Positions 51,947 through 53,972 of a stretch of 53,972 nucleotides of DNA are shown here, one piece after another (the first letter of the stretch is position 1; every line of letters begins with the position of its first letter). The notes beneath the pieces are model-generated. The model worked only from the letters and a program-made list of their open reading frames with translations. It made no database searches and was not told where the DNA came from. The position numbers and the translations under genes are program-made. The stretch is taken from the NCBI GenBank assembly GCA_023512435.1, contig JAILZP010000023.1:1-53972 (forward strand). The letters run 5' to 3'. The stretch comes from Peptococcaceae bacterium. GTDB lineage: Bacteria > Bacillota > Desulfotomaculia > Desulfotomaculales > Desulfocucumaceae.

Positions 51947-52831
51947 GTGCACCAGATATCAATCGGGGCTTCCAATTACATAGACCTGATCAAGGCCAGG
52001 CTGGCCAGCGAGCTGAAGGAGCTTGAAAGACGCGGGCTGAAGTTCAACATCCAGGAAAATCCGGCCGGAAAATACGTTTTTCTCTCCTGCAGTGTATCCG
52101 GCCGGGGAAACGGAGGGTACAGCGAAGAAGACGCCCTCGCCGTGTTCAAGCATTACATAGCCAATGTGCTTTCCGACCTGATCATGGCCAAGTGGCAGAA
52201 ATCGATCCTGGTGGATATCATCAGGGAAAACTACTACTATTTCGGGGAGGAAGAACGGCGGGCAATATTTCAGAATGCCCTGCACTACCTCGACGGATTC
52301 GACTCCGGCGAACGGGAATCCATTCCAACAATGAGGAAGAAAAAAATAATCCTGGCCAAGCTGAAGGAATTTCTGGGAACGTGCAACCAGATTGTGATCG
52401 AGGGTTTTATCAGGTTCAGGCTTAAAGAATACATAAAGGAATTGCAGGAAGCGGCGGACAAAGCGGTTGACGATTTTTTGATGGACAGGGAATACAAAGA
52501 GTTTATCCAACTTTTAAAGTATTTTGTTGATATCCAGGATTCCCGCACCGACCTGGTTAACGTGGTCATGAAACCAAACGGGGTTTTCAAACTATACGAC
52601 GGGAAGCACAGGGCCATCGACAGCGCGTACCTGGAAGGATTTATCACGGACCTGATCGAAAGCGAGATCAACTACGAGGACCTGCTGATCAGCGCCCTGA
52701 TCACCATCGCTCCCCGGGAGATTGTTTTTCACACCGGGAAGGCTGAAGTTCCTCCCGTTACGCTGGAAACCATCAAGAACATCTTTTCCCAGCGGGTGGG
52801 CATGTGCCGGGGCTGTGAACTGTGCCGGTGA
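51947..52831 (+). CDS. ytxC: YtxC-like sporulation-associated protein
   Basis: A 294-residue cytoplasmic protein of the YtxC family (HQISIGASNYIDLIKARLAS; KYVFLSCSVSGRG; FGEEERRAIFQNALHYLDG), encoded near thrS in spore-forming Firmicutes. Its biochemical role is unknown. The C-terminus ends in CRGCELCR, a Cys-rich tail that is unusual. I chose GTG 51947, preceded by GGAG and TGGGAGG; the frame is open far upstream but contains no other credible start. A promoter is suggested at 51785. Confidence 0.82.
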   Translation: MHQISIGASNYIDLIKARLASELKELERRGLKFNIQENPAGKYVFLSCSVSGRGNGGYSEEDALAVFKHYIANVLSDLIMAKWQKSILVDIIRENYYYFGEEERRAIFQNALHYLDGFDSGERESIPTMRKKKIILAKLKEFLGTCNQIVIEGFIRFRLKEYIKELQEAADKAVDDFLMDREYKEFIQLLKYFVDIQDSRTDLVNVVMKPNGVFKLYDGKHRAIDSAYLEGFITDLIESEINYEDLLISALITIAPREIVFHTGKAEVPPVTLETIKNIFSQRVGMCRGCELCR

Positions 52832-52847
52832 AAAATGACGGACCGCA

Positions 52848-52876
52848 TTCACTTTTCCCGAAATTCCTGGTAAAAT
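52848..52876 (+). promoter_or_regulatory. Candidate promoter of the DUF445 gene
   Basis: TTCACT (52848-52853), a 17-nt spacer and TAAAAT (52871-52876). The -35 is moderate. Confidence 0.45.
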
Positions 52877-52900
52877 ACCCTGGGAGGTCGGGAAAAGGTT

Positions 52901-53506
52901 TTGAAGGCGCTTTATCTGGCAAGCCTGCCCCTGATCGGGGCGGTTATCGGATGGCTTACCAACTGGGTGGCGGTAAAACTGATTTTTAGGCCGCACAGGC
53001 CTGTGACCATCCTGGGTTACTCCATCCAGGGGGTGGTGCCCAAAAGGCGCGCCGAACTGGCCAGGAGCATCGGCCAGGTGGTGGAGAGGGAGCTTATCTC
53101 GGTGGACGACCTCATCGGCGCGGTAAGGTCCAGGGAGACCATGGACCGGATCTCGGCCGCGGCGGCCGTTTCCATAAAGAACAGGATCATGGACAGGCTT
53201 CCGGCCTTTGTCCCCCTGTCCGTAAAGAAGGCTGTTTCCAGCGTCATCACCGACCAGATCCGGATGGAAATTCCCGCCGTTATCACCGAAATGTTCGACC
53301 GTTTCGGGGTATTGATGAAGGAAAAGGTCAATTTCCAGTCCATGGTGGAGGAAAAGGTAAACAACTTTTCCCTGGACCGGCTGGAGCAGATCATTCTTTC
53401 GGTATCGGCCAGGGAACTGAAACATATCGAGCTGCTGGGCGGGGTGCTGGGTTTCCTGATCGGGCTGGTCCAGGCGGGACTGGCTTACGCGGCCGGATAC
53501 CGGTGA
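52901..53506 (+). CDS. DUF445 membrane protein
   Basis: A 201-residue member of DUF445 (the YheB/YjiN-like family) with a membrane helix at each end (ASLPLIGAVIGWLTNWVAVK near the start, GVLGFLIGLVQAGLAYAAGY at the end) and a cytoplasmic or peripheral helical middle. The N-terminal IGWLTNWVAVKLIFRP motif is diagnostic. The TTG at 52901 lies close to a GGGAGG. It is shorter than the classical 400-residue form, typical of Firmicutes. The function is unknown. Confidence 0.85.
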   Translation: MKALYLASLPLIGAVIGWLTNWVAVKLIFRPHRPVTILGYSIQGVVPKRRAELARSIGQVVERELISVDDLIGAVRSRETMDRISAAAAVSIKNRIMDRLPAFVPLSVKKAVSSVITDQIRMEIPAVITEMFDRFGVLMKEKVNFQSMVEEKVNNFSLDRLEQIILSVSARELKHIELLGGVLGFLIGLVQAGLAYAAGYR

Positions 53507-53525
53507 CTTTTCCCCCGCCCGCGAG

Positions 53526-53554
53526 TTGACAATGTTTTTCTTCTGCAATATAAT
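53526..53554 (+). promoter_or_regulatory. Consensus sigma-A promoter of the T-box transcript
   Basis: TTGACA (53526-53531), a 17-nt spacer and TATAAT (53549-53554): a perfect match. Confidence 0.93.
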
Positions 53555-53560
53555 CATCAA

Positions 53561-53817
53561 AGGCTGGTTAATATTAACGTGATGAACGGGAAAGTAAGCC
53601 CTTCACCGCGACCAGAGAGGCCGCGCCCAGGCTGAAAGCGCGGCCCGCCGGATGAACGGCCCAAAACCACCCGGGAGCAGCCGCCCGAAAGTTTGCCCGA
53701 CAAGTAAGGCCGGCCGTACGCGGGCGATAACCGCGCAAAAGTGGAGCATTTTCGGGCTCAAGCCGGGTGGAACCGCGGGTTGATATTTAAACCGTCCCAG
53801 TATGGGGCGGATTTTTT
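53561..53817 (+). ncRNA. T-box riboswitch leader with a Thr (ACC) specifier
   Basis: The conserved T-box GGGTGGAACCGCGGG lies at 53765-53779 and the stem I AGAGAG bulge at 53614-53619, with an apical stem GCCGCGC/GCGCGGC. Stem I can be closed by CGGG (53587-53590) with CCCG (53670-53673). This leaves a specifier loop of AAAGTAA (5' side) and CCAAAACCA (3' side), in which ACC at 53666-53668 is followed by the usual purine. ACC is a Thr codon. A terminator follows at 53792. In this family ytxC is commonly near thrS, so the regulated gene beyond the edge is probably threonyl-tRNA synthetase. Confidence 0.9.
53792..53817 (+). terminator. T-box terminator hairpin
   Basis: CCGTCCC pairs with GGGGCGG (one G-U) and is followed by six T. 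It competes with the antiterminator formed by the T-box sequence. Confidence 0.9.
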
Positions 53818-53823
53818 ATGAAA

Positions 53824-53900
53824 ATAAGTTACAATTAATAAGTTGTAAGTGATAAGTTATGAGTTGTAAGTTATAATTTGGCTATTAGCTATTAGTTCAA
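53824..53900 (+). repeat. Heptanucleotide array, ATAAGTT family
   Basis: Eleven units in register: ATAAGTT, ACAATTA, ATAAGTT, GTAAGTG, ATAAGTT, ATGAGTT, GTAAGTT, ATAATTT, GGCTATT, AGCTATT, AGTTCAA. It is the longest array in the window and lies between the T-box terminator and the unseen downstream gene. Confidence 0.93.
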
Positions 53901-53972
53901 CTTTCGCAGTTTAGACATTGACCTAAAGGCTTGGTAAATCTGGTTTTTTCGAGGAAAACAAACAAAAACACC

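Noticed and set aside
53561..53817. tRNA or other structural RNA gene in the last 450 nt
   Set aside because: The conserved T-box, AG bulge and terminator identify a T-box leader; no cloverleaf could be formed.
53824..53900. CRISPR-like array
   Set aside because: Units are 7 nt, contiguous and degenerate. There are no 25-37-nt repeats with spacers and no cas genes.

Overview
The window is a GC-rich chromosomal stretch from an anaerobic, endospore-forming Firmicute. It most resembles the Desulfotomaculum/Pelotomaculum group (Peptococcaceae sensu lato). The reasons are the classic Firmicute order rimP-nusA-ylxR-ylxQ-infB-rbfA-nrnA-truB-ribF-rpsO-pnp, the sporulation genes spoVS and ytxC, a T-box leader, RNase Y, and a CoA-transferase/TRAP/beta-oxidation block driven by sigma-54, typical of fermentative or syntrophic acid users. 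The genus is inferred from gene content only; no database was used. No rRNA, tRNA, CRISPR array, transposase or prophage was seen.

Layout. 1-2694: 3' part of proS and an MGDG-synthase-type glycosyltransferase. 2772-15120: translation and RNA-metabolism operons (rimP to pnp). 15253-20103: PhoR-like kinase, phoU, a PHP-domain protein on the minus strand, rimO and pgsA. 20142-35418: catabolic island, made of a PrpR-type sigma-54 activator, a homomeric CoA-transferase, a TRAP transporter (dctPQM), a two-subunit CoA-transferase, a universal stress protein, and then acyl-CoA dehydrogenase, 3-hydroxyacyl-CoA dehydrogenase, thiolase, enoyl-CoA hydratase and a DUF362 protein. 35494-37632: a small membrane protein and a shortened FtsH-like AAA protease. 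37775-46787: cinA C-terminal domain, DEAD-box helicase, recA, recX, rny, ymdB, spoVS and an M19 dipeptidase. 46891-53506: zinc-ribbon protein, a split Ski2-type helicase, gamma-carbonic anhydrase, an inositol-monophosphatase-family protein, ytxC and a DUF445 protein. 53526-53972: promoter and T-box leader with a Thr (ACC) specifier, probably for thrS beyond the edge.

Two things stand out. First, the catabolic island carries two near-identical sigma-54 promoters (22162 and 29242). Each has a matching 25-bp element (20 of 25 positions identical) about 100-125 bp upstream, so the adjacent activator very probably controls both the CoA-transferase/transporter operon and the beta-oxidation operon.

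Second, many gaps between genes hold tandem arrays with a strict 7-nt period but different unit sequences (families GGGAATT, NNCTAGC, CAGTAGA, NNAGCTT, ATAAGTT, CTGANNN). They often start at or contain the stop codon of the preceding gene, and several occur as inverted pairs around a short core. One such inverted pair sits inside the Ski2-like helicase gene and splits it between its two RecA domains. They recall the heptanucleotide STRR repeats of filamentous cyanobacteria, and here they look like an active, uncharacterised sequence-spreading process.
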